A stretch of DNA of 64,000 nucleotides, from positions 248,001 through 312,000 of the forward strand of contig JAJEGS010000035.1 of NCBI GenBank assembly GCA_022819745.1, written 5' to 3'. Under the pieces are notes generated by a model, which made no database searches, had not been told where the DNA came from, and saw only the letters and a list, made by a program, of their open reading frames with translations. Positions 26,118-34,629 of this stretch are shown here, piece after piece; position 1 is the stretch's first letter, and every line of letters starts with the position of its first letter. Made by a program: the position numbers and the translations under genes. Source of the stretch: Candidatus Latescibacterota bacterium. Lineage in GTDB: Bacteria; Latescibacterota; UBA2968; UBA8231.

Positions 26118-26801
26118 ATGGCCCAGTACGACCGGATGGCCGTCCTCAACGCCATCTACGACACCGGGATCGTCCCGGTCTTTTACAACGCCGACCCAGA
26201 AACCACCATCCACATCGTCGAAGCCTGCGCCCGAGGGGGTGCTCGCTGCGCTGAATTTACCAATCGCGGCGATTTGGCCTACCACGTCTTCACCGAGACG
26301 GTGCGCCACGTGATGGCCGAGAAAATCGACATCATCATGGGCGTTGGCTCGATCTGCGACGCGCCCACCGCGGCCCTCTACATTGCCAACGGCGCAAACT
26401 TCGTCGTCGGCCCCTTGCTCAACGAGGAAGTCGCCCGCCTGTGCAATCGCCGCAAAATTGCCTATTCGCCCGGCTGCGGCTCGGTCAGTGAGATTGGTCA
26501 GGCCGAGGAATTGGGCGTCGAGATCGTCAAGGTATTCCCCGGCAGCGAAGTCGGCGGTCCGGCCTTCGTCAAATCCGTGCTTGGCCCTTGTCCGTGGACC
26601 CGGATTATGCCCACCGGCGGCGTCGATGCCACCCGCGAGAGCCTAGAGGCGTGGTTTGAGGCCGGCGTTGCGGCCGTCGGGGCTGGCTCCAAGCTGATCA
26701 CCAAGGAACTCGTCGCCGCCAAGGACTGGGATGGCCTAGAGGCCAAGGTGCGCCAGAGCGTCGATTGGATTCGGGAAATCCGCGCTGAGATGGCGGGCTA
26801 G
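26118..26801 (+). CDS. KDPG/KHG-type 2-keto-3-deoxy aldolase
   Basis: A 227-residue class I aldolase, cytosolic, cleaving 2-keto-3-deoxy-6-phosphogluconate or a similar keto-acid to pyruvate and an aldehyde. The Schiff-base Lys is Lys138 in EIVKVFPGSEVGG and the general base is probably Glu46 in CAEFTNR; GVGSICDAPTA and MPTGGVD complete the barrel. AAGGAG precedes the ATG. Enolase-superfamily dehydratases make 2-keto-3-deoxy acids, so this gene is the natural next step for products of the genes at 19.5-23 kb. Flanked on both sides by PhyH oxygenases. The symbol eda would imply KDPG specificity, which I cannot show. Confidence 0.9.
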   Translation: MAQYDRMAVLNAIYDTGIVPVFYNADPETTIHIVEACARGGARCAEFTNRGDLAYHVFTETVRHVMAEKIDIIMGVGSICDAPTAALYIANGANFVVGPLLNEEVARLCNRRKIAYSPGCGSVSEIGQAEELGVEIVKVFPGSEVGGPAFVKSVLGPCPWTRIMPTGGVDATRESLEAWFEAGVAAVGAGSKLITKELVAAKDWDGLEAKVRQSVDWIREIRAEMAG

Positions 26802-26824
26802 CCCAGCAGTCTGTTTGCTTAATA

Positions 26825-27622
26825 ATGGCCTTGACGCAAGAACAGAAAAGCCACTTTGAGGAACAGGGCTACCTGCCTTATCACCGAATTCTCTCCGACG
26901 ACGAATTGCAGGCTCTGCGCCAGCGCAGCGAGGAAATTGCCCGAGGCCAAGCCGACCATGTGCCGCCGCGCTATGTCCAGTTGGAAGCCGACTTCCGCGA
27001 GGAACAGGACGCTGAGGTGGACCGCCTTGATCAGGTGCGCAAAATGACCCACCTGTGCTATTTCGATCCCCTCTTTGAGGCCGTGGCTCGCAAGGCGGAG
27101 ATCGTCGATGTCATCGAGGATTTGCTCGGCCCCAATATCAAGCTCTACTGCGACCAGTTGATGATGAAGGCGCGCTATCACGGCACGGTTACTGACTGGC
27201 ACCAGGATTCCGTGGCGTGGCCGCAGTTTGCTCCGCAAGACCACGTCTCCTGCTGGGTCGCCCTCGACGACGCCACCGTGGAAAACGGCTGCATGACTGT
27301 GCTGCCGGGCAGCCATAAATGGGGGCCTATCAATTCGGCGCACAAAGCCCGCTTCTTGGAAAATCCCCTGATCCCCGAGCCTGTACCAGTGGAATTGCCG
27401 GCTGGTTCCTGCTTGTTCCACCACGGTCTCAACTTCCACCGCACGGGTGCCAATCCCACGCCCAATCGGCGGCGCGGCCTAGCCCTGCACTATCTCCGCT
27501 CGGAGACCATGTACCTCGGCGTTGGAAGCGAGGAACAGCGCCTGATGACTGAGTGCGAAAAGCCACGCGGCGAATTTCGCTTTATGCTGATCAGGGGACG
27601 CGAATTTGACGGACGGGTGTAG
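26825..27622 (+). CDS. Phytanoyl-CoA dioxygenase family oxygenase
   Basis: A 265-residue PhyH-type oxygenase. Iron ligands: His-Gln-Asp in TDWHQDSVAW and the distal His in GLNFHRTGAN; the 2-oxoglutarate Arg lies in NRRRGLALHY. VENGCMTVLPGSHKWGP is the conserved core. It is not a close duplicate of the PhyH gene at 25321, so two different oxidations seem likely. It follows the aldolase by 23 bp and ends the unit; the next 175 bp is an AT-richer region with the promoter of the ammonium transporter. Confidence 0.93.
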   Translation: MALTQEQKSHFEEQGYLPYHRILSDDELQALRQRSEEIARGQADHVPPRYVQLEADFREEQDAEVDRLDQVRKMTHLCYFDPLFEAVARKAEIVDVIEDLLGPNIKLYCDQLMMKARYHGTVTDWHQDSVAWPQFAPQDHVSCWVALDDATVENGCMTVLPGSHKWGPINSAHKARFLENPLIPEPVPVELPAGSCLFHHGLNFHRTGANPTPNRRRGLALHYLRSETMYLGVGSEEQRLMTECEKPRGEFRFMLIRGREFDGRV

Positions 27623-27638
27623 AATCTGCTAATCGCAA

Positions 27639-27711
27639 CGATATTCAACGTATTTAACATCCCAAGAGAATTTTGTCGTTTTATTTTTTGCAAAAATCAG
27701 CGATATTCAAC
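27639..27711. repeat. 11-bp direct repeat upstream of the ammonium transporter gene
   Basis: CGATATTCAAC occurs at 27639-27649 and 27701-27711 in the intergenic region, with a TTTTTGCAAAAA palindrome between the copies. The position upstream of a clear promoter makes it a possible operator or curved-DNA element. Purely descriptive. Confidence 0.45.
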
Positions 27712-27747
27712 CCCTGTTGTTTGGTAGATCGGAAAGCAGTGAGGTGA

Positions 27748-27776
27748 TTGCGAGAGGATTGGCGATTGGCTATAGT
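27748..27776 (+). promoter_or_regulatory. Sigma-70-like promoter for the ammonium transporter gene
   Basis: TTGCGA (27748-27753) and TATAGT (27771-27776) are 17 bp apart, the ideal spacing, and lie about 50 bases upstream of the start codon. I saw no convincing sigma-54 -24/-12 element, which many ammonium transporter genes have. Confidence 0.6.
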
Positions 27777-27807
27777 ATAAAACCGCTGAAGTAGTATATG
27801 ATCGATC

Positions 27808-27816
27808 AAAGGAGGG
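27808..27816 (+). promoter_or_regulatory. Ribosome binding site fixing the amt start at 27825
   Basis: AAAGGAGGG ends eight bases before the ATG at 27825. An upstream ATG at 27798 would place this site inside the coding region, so the later start is preferred. Confidence 0.75.
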
Positions 27817-27824
27817 AGATCGGC

Positions 27825-29210
27825 ATGATTGAAAAGTCGAGTGGCAGTGCATTGCGGGTGGGCGGATTTATTGTAGCCTGCGGCATCCTAATGGGGGCGA
27901 CCGGGGCCTATGCCGCAAGCGGTGAAGAATTGCAATTCATTCTCAACACCTTTTCGTTTCTCGTTTGGGGCGTGCTCATAATGTGGATGTGCGCGGGCTT
28001 TACCATGCTCGAAGCCGGGTCCGTGCGCACCAAGAACGCCTCCATGATCTGCCTCAAAAACATCGGGCTTTATTCGATTGCCGGGATCACGTATTACTTG
28101 GTTGGCTACAACCTCATGTACGTCGATGTGCAGGAAGGCTGGATCGGCACGCTCAAGTTTTTATATGGGCCTTCGGACAATGAGCTCAAGCTGTTGTCCG
28201 GTCAGGCCGCGGCCGCAGCAGACGTGACAAAGGCCGGCCATGCCACTATGTCGGACTGGTTTTTCCAGATGGTCTTTGTGGCCACGACTGCTTCTATTGT
28301 ATCGGGCACGCTGGCCGAGCGGGTGAAGCTGTGGGCGTTTCTTGCTTTTACGGTCGTGTTGACGGTAATTATCTATCCCATTGTCGGGGCTTGGACTTGG
28401 GGCGGTGGCTGGCTGAGTGCAATGGGGTTTCAAGATTTCGCCGGCTCTACCATCGTGCATTCGACCGGAGGTTGGGCTGCGCTCGCTGGCGCACTCGTCG
28501 TCGGAGCGCGATACGGAAAATTTCGCGCCGACGGCAGCGTCAAGGCCACGGCACCTTCCAACATCCCAGCCGTGACCTTGGGCGTCTTCATTTTGTGGCT
28601 CGGGTGGTTCGGCTTCAACGGCGGCTCTCAGCTCGCGCTGTCGAGCGCGCTTGATGCCGTCGCCATGAGCAATGTGCTCGTGAATACTAACCTTGCGGCA
28701 GCAGCCGGCGTCGTGGCTGCTCTCATCGTATCGCGGCCGATTTTAGGACGTATCGATCTGCTCGGCGTCCTCAACGGTGCGCTCGCCGGACTCGTTTCCA
28801 TTACGGCCGGGCCAGATATCGTCGATCACCACTGGGCGCTCATAATTGGTGCTATAGGCGGCGCGTTGTGCGTCGGCGCGATGAGGTTGTTGGAGGTCGT
28901 CAAGCTAGACGACGTTGTCGGTGCGATTCCGGCCCACTTGTTCGCCGGTGTTTGGGGGACCTTGGCGGTCTGCATTGCAGCCGGTGGCAACTTCGGCGTC
29001 CAGCTCATTGGGGTGTTGGCGGTGGGCGCGTTCGCGTTTGCGTCTTCGTGGCTCGCGTGGTTTGTTCTAGACAAGACAATGGGGGTGCGGGTGTCGCAAA
29101 TCGTTGAAGAACTCGGCCAGGATACCGCAGAACTCGGAATCGAAGCGTATCCTGAGTTTGTACTCATGCCCGATCAGGATGACGTTGACCAAATTCGGAA
29201 CAATTCTTAA
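27825..29210 (+). CDS. amt: Ammonium transporter (Amt/Rh family)
   Basis: A 461-residue inner-membrane channel-type carrier for ammonium. A cleavable signal (IVACGILMGATGAYA) precedes 11 helices. Family marks: FTMLEAGSVRTKNASMICLKN, then DWFFQMVFVATTASIVSGTLAER, GSTIVHSTGGWAALAGA with the first pore His, and DDVVGAIPAHLFAGVWGT with the second. The cytosolic tail keeps ELGQDTAELGIEAYPEF, a segment often seen where PII proteins dock. No glnK gene follows; instead 45 bp on is a STAS-domain antagonist gene, an unusual partner. The promoter and start are well marked. Confidence 0.95.
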   Translation: MIEKSSGSALRVGGFIVACGILMGATGAYAASGEELQFILNTFSFLVWGVLIMWMCAGFTMLEAGSVRTKNASMICLKNIGLYSIAGITYYLVGYNLMYVDVQEGWIGTLKFLYGPSDNELKLLSGQAAAAADVTKAGHATMSDWFFQMVFVATTASIVSGTLAERVKLWAFLAFTVVLTVIIYPIVGAWTWGGGWLSAMGFQDFAGSTIVHSTGGWAALAGALVVGARYGKFRADGSVKATAPSNIPAVTLGVFILWLGWFGFNGGSQLALSSALDAVAMSNVLVNTNLAAAAGVVAALIVSRPILGRIDLLGVLNGALAGLVSITAGPDIVDHHWALIIGAIGGALCVGAMRLLEVVKLDDVVGAIPAHLFAGVWGTLAVCIAAGGNFGVQLIGVLAVGAFAFASSWLAWFVLDKTMGVRVSQIVEELGQDTAELGIEAYPEFVLMPDQDDVDQIRNNS

Positions 29211-29255
29211 ATCAGATAAAAACGGTGCATACCATTTAGAAAGGCAGGAGATCAA

Positions 29256-29585
29256 GTGAATACCGAACAGAAGGACGGCGTATTAATCGCCAAACCCGAA
29301 GGCCGCATTGATGGGGTCAATGCCCGCGACTTCCACGAAGCCTTAAGTGCGGCGATCGGCGATGACAACAACGCGGTGCTCGTCGATTTGGCGGCCATCA
29401 ACTATATCAGCAGTGCGGGCCTGCGGACGTTTCTGCTGATTGCCAAAACGCTCCAGCAGCGCAGTGCCCAGTTCGCGCTGTGCTCGCTTTCGGAGCCGAT
29501 ACGGGAAATTTTCGAAATCAGCGGTTTTGACAAGATCATTGCGATCCACGCCTCCGAAGAGGAAGCACTCGCCGCACTGTCGTAA
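29256..29585 (+). CDS. STAS-domain anti-sigma factor antagonist (RsbV/SpoIIAA-like)
   Basis: A 109-residue single STAS domain. The phosphorylation loop reads INYISSAGLRTF, with Ser53 as the likely target of an RsbW-type kinase; when dephosphorylated such proteins bind the kinase and free its partner. Start is GTG at 29256 with GGCAGGAG upstream. It stops with no gap against the stop of the convergent histidine kinase gene (TAATTA). The matching RsbW-like kinase and PP2C phosphatase are encoded in that convergent operon, so I take this protein to be their substrate. Co-transcription with amt (45 bp gap) would tie its level to nitrogen supply; this is inference. Confidence 0.92.
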   Translation: MNTEQKDGVLIAKPEGRIDGVNARDFHEALSAAIGDDNNAVLVDLAAINYISSAGLRTFLLIAKTLQQRSAQFALCSLSEPIREIFEISGFDKIIAIHASEEEALAALS

Positions 29586-31832
29586 TTAAACTGAAGAGGG
29601 GGGCGACGTCTCGTCTGGATTGGCTTCGGCTGATTGTAGGGCTGACGGTCGCACCGCAGGCAGCTCGACGGTCATCTCGGTAAATTCGCCAGGCGCGGAG
29701 TGGACCTTGATGGCACCCCCGTGTTCGCGCACGATGTCGTTGGACAGCGCGAGCCCGAGCCCGGTTCCCTGATCAGTCGACTTCGTCGTAAAGAATGGAT
29801 TGAAGATCTTATCGACAACATCCGCAGGGATCCCGTTTCCATTGTCGCGGATGCGGATTTCGACTTGATCGGGCGTTCGCTGGGAGCTGATCCAGAGTGT
29901 GGGAACGTAGTCAGCTGCCGTCTCTGGAGCGTGCCGCTTCTCGTTGGTGGCGTAGCAGGCATTGCTCACCATGTTTAGAAAGACGCGAGCCAAATCCTGC
30001 GGGACCACCTCTAACTCTCCCACCTCCTCGTCTAAATCCTCCTTGATGTCGAGCTGAAAATCCGCATTAGTCGCTCGGGCGCTGTGGAAAGCGAGACGGG
30101 CGTGTTCTTCGAGCAGGTCGTTGATATCCGCGGCCCGCGCCTCGCCGGACCCGCGACCCATCTGCAGCATGTCGCGGACAATGCGGTTGGCGCGATCGCC
30201 GTGGTGGCGGATGCGCCCGAGATTGTCGGTCAAGTCGCCCCTGATCTCGTTGAGTAGCCCGCGTTGCTCTTCATTTATTTGTATGCCTTCTTCCTCTAGT
30301 ACCTCTTGCAATTCCTCCAACAGTTCTTCCGAGACTTCCGCGAAGTTCTTGACGAAGTTCAAGGGATTCTGGATTTCGTGCGCCACGCCCGCGGTGAGTT
30401 CGCCCAGTGCAGCCAGTTTTTCGCGCATGACGATCTGATCCTGCGCCTGCTGCAGGTCGGCAAGCACCGTTTCGAGCGTGGCATTTTTCTCTTCTAAATC
30501 CGCGGCCAGCTTTTCCACCAAGTTGAGCCGCTGGGCCTCCAACGAGTTGTGGCGGAAAATTTCGAGGGCCGCGGCCATGTCGGCAACTTCGTCGCGCCCG
30601 GGCATCTCGATCTTCGCCTCTAGATCGCCTTCTGCCATTCGGCGCATTCGGTTCGACAAAAATTCGAGGCGACGCAACAGCACCCGACCCACTAACAGCC
30701 AAGCGATCAGGATCGCTCCGATGATGCCGATGGCGTTAATAGCGAGCAGGAGCTTGCGACCGGTGAAGATGGCTTGGGTGGAGGTTTGCGTGGCCTCCTG
30801 CGCGCTCCCGCGGGCCGTATTCACTAGGCCTTCGACCTCGGCTACTAGTTCAATGGACAAATCGCGATTGCGATCGAGCAGTGTTCGTTGCTGTTCGACA
30901 ATCTGGAGTTCCAAGGCGCGTAGAGCAAAGATCTTCTCGTCCCCGCGGCCCAAGTCGAACAGGCGGTCAAAGGTCGGGGCTAGCTCGCTGTGCAAGTAGG
31001 CGTACTCGATGCGGAAGCCAACTTTGGGCAGCTGGCGGTCAAGCGTGCCGTGCAAGGGGCCTGCGCCGAGCGCGGCGAGTTTCCGCTCGATGCCGCCGAC
31101 TGTGGAGTCGAAGCGCTCCTGTAAAGGCTCTAGCAGACGCGCGTCCGACAAGTTGAAGGCACTGGCCAGCAGCCGCGTGGCCGTAGTGGTTCCTTCCTGC
31201 AACTCGGTTAGATCGCGATAGAGAGAAAGTTCGGCCTCTGAAAGGTGCTGGGCGCGGGGTGCGGGCGGTTCGCCGAGGGTGCGGTAGCCGGTCATTGCGT
31301 AGAATAGTTGATCGTCGATAGCCGGAATCAAGATGACGATCAGTTTGTTTTGCAGTGCTTCTAGGTCGTTGTACAATGCGCGGCTGCGCGCGTTGAGTTC
31401 AAAGCGCTTGGACACCGAAGCCTCAATCGCGTTGATGTTGGCGATGAGAGTGTCGCCGTGGGCGCGAATCCGCGCGAAGCGTTCCTCGGCTGCGCCCTGC
31501 TGGGTCAGGGCCGCCAATTGCTTTTTAAAGTCAGCCCGCTCGGTGGCGACTTTAGCGGCGACCTCGGCAAAGACCATCGGCGTCTCGGCCGCCACCAAGC
31601 GCGGGGCTGCCGCGGCGAGGGTGCCGCTTTGCTGGGCGACCGCAAAAGCGGTGGCGATCTCTGGGACGGCCCGCTCGTTTACCTGCCTTTGGGCATCGCC
31701 GACTTGGTCGAAGGAAAACCAAGCCACCAAACTCGCGACCATGGTGAGGGCCACGGCCGTGCCGATGCCCATGTACAGATGAAAGGCGATGCGGTGACGA
31801 GCTGCGAGCAGGCGTTTTAGTAAGGAGATCAT
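29586..31832 (-). CDS. HAMP-domain sensor histidine kinase
   Basis: A 748-residue inner-membrane kinase. Transmembrane helix 1 is at about 20-40, a large helical periplasmic region at 41-360, helix 2 at about 361-384, HAMP at 385-438, a coiled coil to 475 (TLETVLADLQQAQDQI), then the dimerisation domain with phospho-acceptor His485 in AGVAHEIQNPLNF. The ATPase has N box Asn620/Asn624, DNGNG at 663 and GTGLGL at 689. The architecture resembles TorS-like sensors, whose periplasmic part reads a binding protein. That binding protein is the overlapping upstream gene (ATGA). The obvious target is the response-regulator phosphatase in the same operon. Confidence 0.93.
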   Translation of the reverse strand: MISLLKRLLAARHRIAFHLYMGIGTAVALTMVASLVAWFSFDQVGDAQRQVNERAVPEIATAFAVAQQSGTLAAAAPRLVAAETPMVFAEVAAKVATERADFKKQLAALTQQGAAEERFARIRAHGDTLIANINAIEASVSKRFELNARSRALYNDLEALQNKLIVILIPAIDDQLFYAMTGYRTLGEPPAPRAQHLSEAELSLYRDLTELQEGTTTATRLLASAFNLSDARLLEPLQERFDSTVGGIERKLAALGAGPLHGTLDRQLPKVGFRIEYAYLHSELAPTFDRLFDLGRGDEKIFALRALELQIVEQQRTLLDRNRDLSIELVAEVEGLVNTARGSAQEATQTSTQAIFTGRKLLLAINAIGIIGAILIAWLLVGRVLLRRLEFLSNRMRRMAEGDLEAKIEMPGRDEVADMAAALEIFRHNSLEAQRLNLVEKLAADLEEKNATLETVLADLQQAQDQIVMREKLAALGELTAGVAHEIQNPLNFVKNFAEVSEELLEELQEVLEEEGIQINEEQRGLLNEIRGDLTDNLGRIRHHGDRANRIVRDMLQMGRGSGEARAADINDLLEEHARLAFHSARATNADFQLDIKEDLDEEVGELEVVPQDLARVFLNMVSNACYATNEKRHAPETAADYVPTLWISSQRTPDQVEIRIRDNGNGIPADVVDKIFNPFFTTKSTDQGTGLGLALSNDIVREHGGAIKVHSAPGEFTEMTVELPAVRPSALQSAEANPDETSPPSSV

Positions 31833-32998
31833 GGCTTCGTCGCGCCCTTCAAGGAGCGGATGGGGCGATATTGGCCGTCGCTGTCGAGCACGGTGAGGAA
31901 GACCGCGTCCGAACCCTGATTATCGCTATCCCCATAGCGGAGCTCGAACCCCTCTAGGTCGATGACATCGGCGCGGCGCAAGTTGCCTAATAGGCAGGCG
32001 CGGCTGACTGCCCGGCCGCAGCCAGTGAGGGCGGCGATGGCCAAGCGGCCGGCTAGGTAGCCCTCGAACGAGACAAAGCTAGGCTCTGCTCTTGGGGCGT
32101 GGGCTGTGAGGGCACGGCGGTACGAGCCGACGATGGCTGGCTCGGTGGCCGTTGGGAAGGGCACGACCTGCGAGACTAAAACTCCAGTGCCAGTGGGGCC
32201 GAGTTCCCGCGCTAGTGCTTTACTGCCCACAAATGAGATGGTGGCAAAGATCGGGGTAAAATTTGTCTCATGCGCCCAAGCGATTAGGCTTGCGACCGGC
32301 TGGTAGGTCCCGACCAAAATCACGGCTTGGGGCTGGCCGCTGCGCAGGTCGAGCAGAGCGGTTTTTACCGCCTCGGTGTTGCGCGGATACACGCCGACCG
32401 CTACGAGCGATAGCTCGCGGCGCACTAGGGCGCCGCGCACCCCGCGAAATCCCTCCCGACCGAAGGAGTCGTCTTGGTACATTATGGCAATGCGTTTAAT
32501 GCCCAAATCGTCGGTCAGTCGGGCGACGATTTCCTCGGTTTCCTGATAGTAGGAGGCGCGCATGTTGACCACGCCGCGCCACTTGGGGTCGCGGAGAAAG
32601 CTACTGCCCGTGAAGGGTGCGATGTAGGGGACGCCAGCGTCCTCGGCAATGGGAACGGCTGCGCGCGAGGTTGGGGTGCCGACGGCACCGATCAGCGCGA
32701 AAACCCGCTCGCCTTCGATTAGCTGGCGAGTGTTGTCGATGGCGGCTTCCGGCTCGTACCCATCGTCGAGCGACACCAATTCGAGCCGGCGGCCGTGGAC
32801 CCCGCCCTGCTCATTCACCTGGCGGAAGGCCGCCTGCATCCCGAGCCGCATGTTCCGGCCCAACTCCTGGGCTGGCCCGCTAAAGGCGGCGGATTGGCCG
32901 AAGAGGATACTCCGGTCAGAGACGCCGGGCTGTTCCTCGCCAAGCACAGTACTCGCCACTAGCAGCGCGGCTGCGCATCGGGCAAGTGCGTTGCTCAA
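31829..32998 (-). CDS. Leu/Ile/Val-binding-type periplasmic binding protein inside a signalling operon
   Basis: A 389-residue exported type 1 binding protein with a signal peptide (CAAALLVASTVLG). Segments ILFGQSAAFSGPAQELGR, GAVGTPTSRAA, YYQETEEIVARL, YQDDSFGREGF and SFEGYLAGRLA match the paralogue at 16422-17711 almost block for block. There is no ABC permease or ATPase near it. It overlaps the RsbW-like gene upstream and the histidine kinase downstream by 4 bp each, so it is made together with signalling proteins. I infer that it presents a ligand to the kinase's periplasmic domain, as TorT does for TorS. The ligand (amino acid, amide or aromatic acid) is unknown. Confidence 0.9.
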   Translation of the reverse strand: MSNALARCAAALLVASTVLGEEQPGVSDRSILFGQSAAFSGPAQELGRNMRLGMQAAFRQVNEQGGVHGRRLELVSLDDGYEPEAAIDNTRQLIEGERVFALIGAVGTPTSRAAVPIAEDAGVPYIAPFTGSSFLRDPKWRGVVNMRASYYQETEEIVARLTDDLGIKRIAIMYQDDSFGREGFRGVRGALVRRELSLVAVGVYPRNTEAVKTALLDLRSGQPQAVILVGTYQPVASLIAWAHETNFTPIFATISFVGSKALARELGPTGTGVLVSQVVPFPTATEPAIVGSYRRALTAHAPRAEPSFVSFEGYLAGRLAIAALTGCGRAVSRACLLGNLRRADVIDLEGFELRYGDSDNQGSDAVFLTVLDSDGQYRPIRSLKGATKP

Positions 32999-33417
32999 CT
33001 ATCCCTCCGCTTGACCAAGGTCAGGCAGTTCTTGTCTTGCTGTCGCTGGTAGTGGACCTCGTCCATCATGGTGCGCACAAGGTGGATGCCCAGCCCGCCC
33101 ACGGTGCGGTCTTCAACCTCGGCGTTCAAGTCTGGCTCTGGAGCGTCGACGAGCGGATTGAAGGCGTGGCCGTCGTCCTCGATCTCGATTGTAATCGCCT
33201 CGTCCTCTGAGGAGATGACGATCTTGATCTCGTGGTTTTGATCGTCGTCGTGTCCGTAGTTGACGATGTTGACCCCCAATTCCTCGACGGCCAGCCCGAT
33301 CTGAAAGGTGACGTCAGGAGACCAGTTTTCTTTCTCTGCTAGCTCCTCAATAGCGGCGTTGACCTTGTGCAGTTCGTCTAGTTCAGTCGCTATGAGCAGC
33401 GATCTTTGAGCGCTCAT
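32995..33417 (-). CDS. RsbW/SpoIIAB-like serine kinase (GHKL ATPase)
   Basis: A 140-residue GHKL ATPase of the anti-sigma factor type. The N box is AVEELGVNIVNYGH and the G1/G2 boxes are EIEDDGHAFNP and VGGLGIHLVRTMMD. Such proteins phosphorylate a STAS antagonist on Ser and bind either that or a sigma factor. It overlaps the PP2C gene upstream and the binding-protein gene downstream by 4 bp each. The only STAS-only protein near is the product of 29256-29585. No sigma factor gene is in the window, so the final output of the switch is unknown; relatives sometimes act on non-sigma targets. Confidence 0.9.
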   Translation of the reverse strand: MSAQRSLLIATELDELHKVNAAIEELAEKENWSPDVTFQIGLAVEELGVNIVNYGHDDDQNHEIKIVISSEDEAITIEIEDDGHAFNPLVDAPEPDLNAEVEDRTVGGLGIHLVRTMMDEVHYQRQQDKNCLTLVKRRDS

Positions 33418-34583
33418 TGGTCTGTCTCACTGCGGCGAAGCGTCAGGCAGGTGACGTCGTCAAATTGAGGGGCATCGCCGGCAAAGGCTTCGACCGCCGC
33501 AAAAACCGCCTCGTTGGTAGCGCGGGCGTCCATCGGTGTCCCGTTGGTGAAAATCTCGCACAGGCGCTCTAGCTCGAACTGGTCGCCTTGGTCGTTTTCG
33601 GCCTCGGTGACGCCATCGGTGTACAAGACGACGCGGTCGCCGGGTTGCAGGAATATCGAGCTTTCCTCGTAGGCGAAATCTGGTACCACGCCGAGCGCTA
33701 CTCCGCCGGTCGGCGGAATCACGGTCGAGCTGCCATCGGCGTGGACTACCAGCGGCGTATTGTGCCCGCCATTGGCATAGGCCAACTCGCCGCTTACTGG
33801 ATCGAAAGTCGCGTAAAAGACGGTTACGAACATGGCGGCGTCGTTTTCTTCTTGCAGCAGTTGATTTACTTCGCTCAACACCTTGCCCGGCGAATCGAGG
33901 CCAATGGCCGAGCCCTTCAGCAGGGTGCGACTCGACATCATAAACAGGGCCGCAGGTACGCCCTTGTCCGAGACATCGGCGACGACGAGGCCGATGCGGC
34001 CGTCTTCGAGGGACAAGACGTCGAAGAAGTCGCCGCCGACGTCGCGCGCGGGCTTCATGCTGCCGAAGATCTCAAAGCCCGACCCGGTGGGAAAACTAGT
34101 GGGCAAGATGGACTGCTGCATCTTGTTGGCCACGCTGAGTTCGTTTTGCAGGGCGACCAGCTTGTCGCGCGACTCCAGCGCCTCGCGCCACAGCTCTAGA
34201 TGGTGCAAGGTGCGCTGGATGGTCACCTTCATGTCCTCGAAGTCGATGGGCTTGGTGATGAAGTCAAACGCGCCCCGGTTCATGGCCGTGCGGATGTTCT
34301 TCATGTCGCCGTATGCCGAGACGATGACCGAGCGGATATTGGGATCCACCTTGGGGATCTGCTCTAGCAAGGTGAGCCCGTCCATCCGGGGCATGTTGAT
34401 ATCCGAGAGCACCATGTCGATGTCTTGCTCTTCGCTTAGCACCTCTAGGGCTTCGACGCCGTTTTGGGCGAACATAAAGCTGTACTGGCCCGAGCGAATT
34501 TCGCGGCGCATGCGCTGCCGCACTAGGTGCTCTAAATCTGGCTCGTCGTCGACGACGAGGATCTTGGGTCGTAGTATTGCCAT
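33414..34583 (-). CDS. Response regulator with PP2C-type (RsbU/SpoIIE) phosphatase output
   Basis: A 389-residue cytosolic protein. Residues 6-125 are a receiver with acidic pocket Asp12-Asp13, phospho-acceptor Asp61 (VLSDINMPRMDG) and Lys111 (FITKPID). A helical linker (residues 130-160) leads to a PP2C-type phosphatase at 165-385 with ARDVGGDFFD, VADVSDKGVPAALFM and DDVTCLTLR carrying the metal-binding aspartates. The expected reaction is removal of the Ser phosphate from the STAS protein when the receiver is phosphorylated. It is the first gene of a four-gene overlapping operon; AAAGAGA precedes its ATG. Confidence 0.94.
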   Translation of the reverse strand: MAILRPKILVVDDEPDLEHLVRQRMRREIRSGQYSFMFAQNGVEALEVLSEEQDIDMVLSDINMPRMDGLTLLEQIPKVDPNIRSVIVSAYGDMKNIRTAMNRGAFDFITKPIDFEDMKVTIQRTLHHLELWREALESRDKLVALQNELSVANKMQQSILPTSFPTGSGFEIFGSMKPARDVGGDFFDVLSLEDGRIGLVVADVSDKGVPAALFMMSSRTLLKGSAIGLDSPGKVLSEVNQLLQEENDAAMFVTVFYATFDPVSGELAYANGGHNTPLVVHADGSSTVIPPTGGVALGVVPDFAYEESSIFLQPGDRVVLYTDGVTEAENDQGDQFELERLCEIFTNGTPMDARATNEAVFAAVEAFAGDAPQFDDVTCLTLRRSETDQ

Positions 34584-34629
34584 TTCTCTTTCCCCAAGTT
34601 TGGGTTAGCCTAACGCGGCTGTCAAACGA

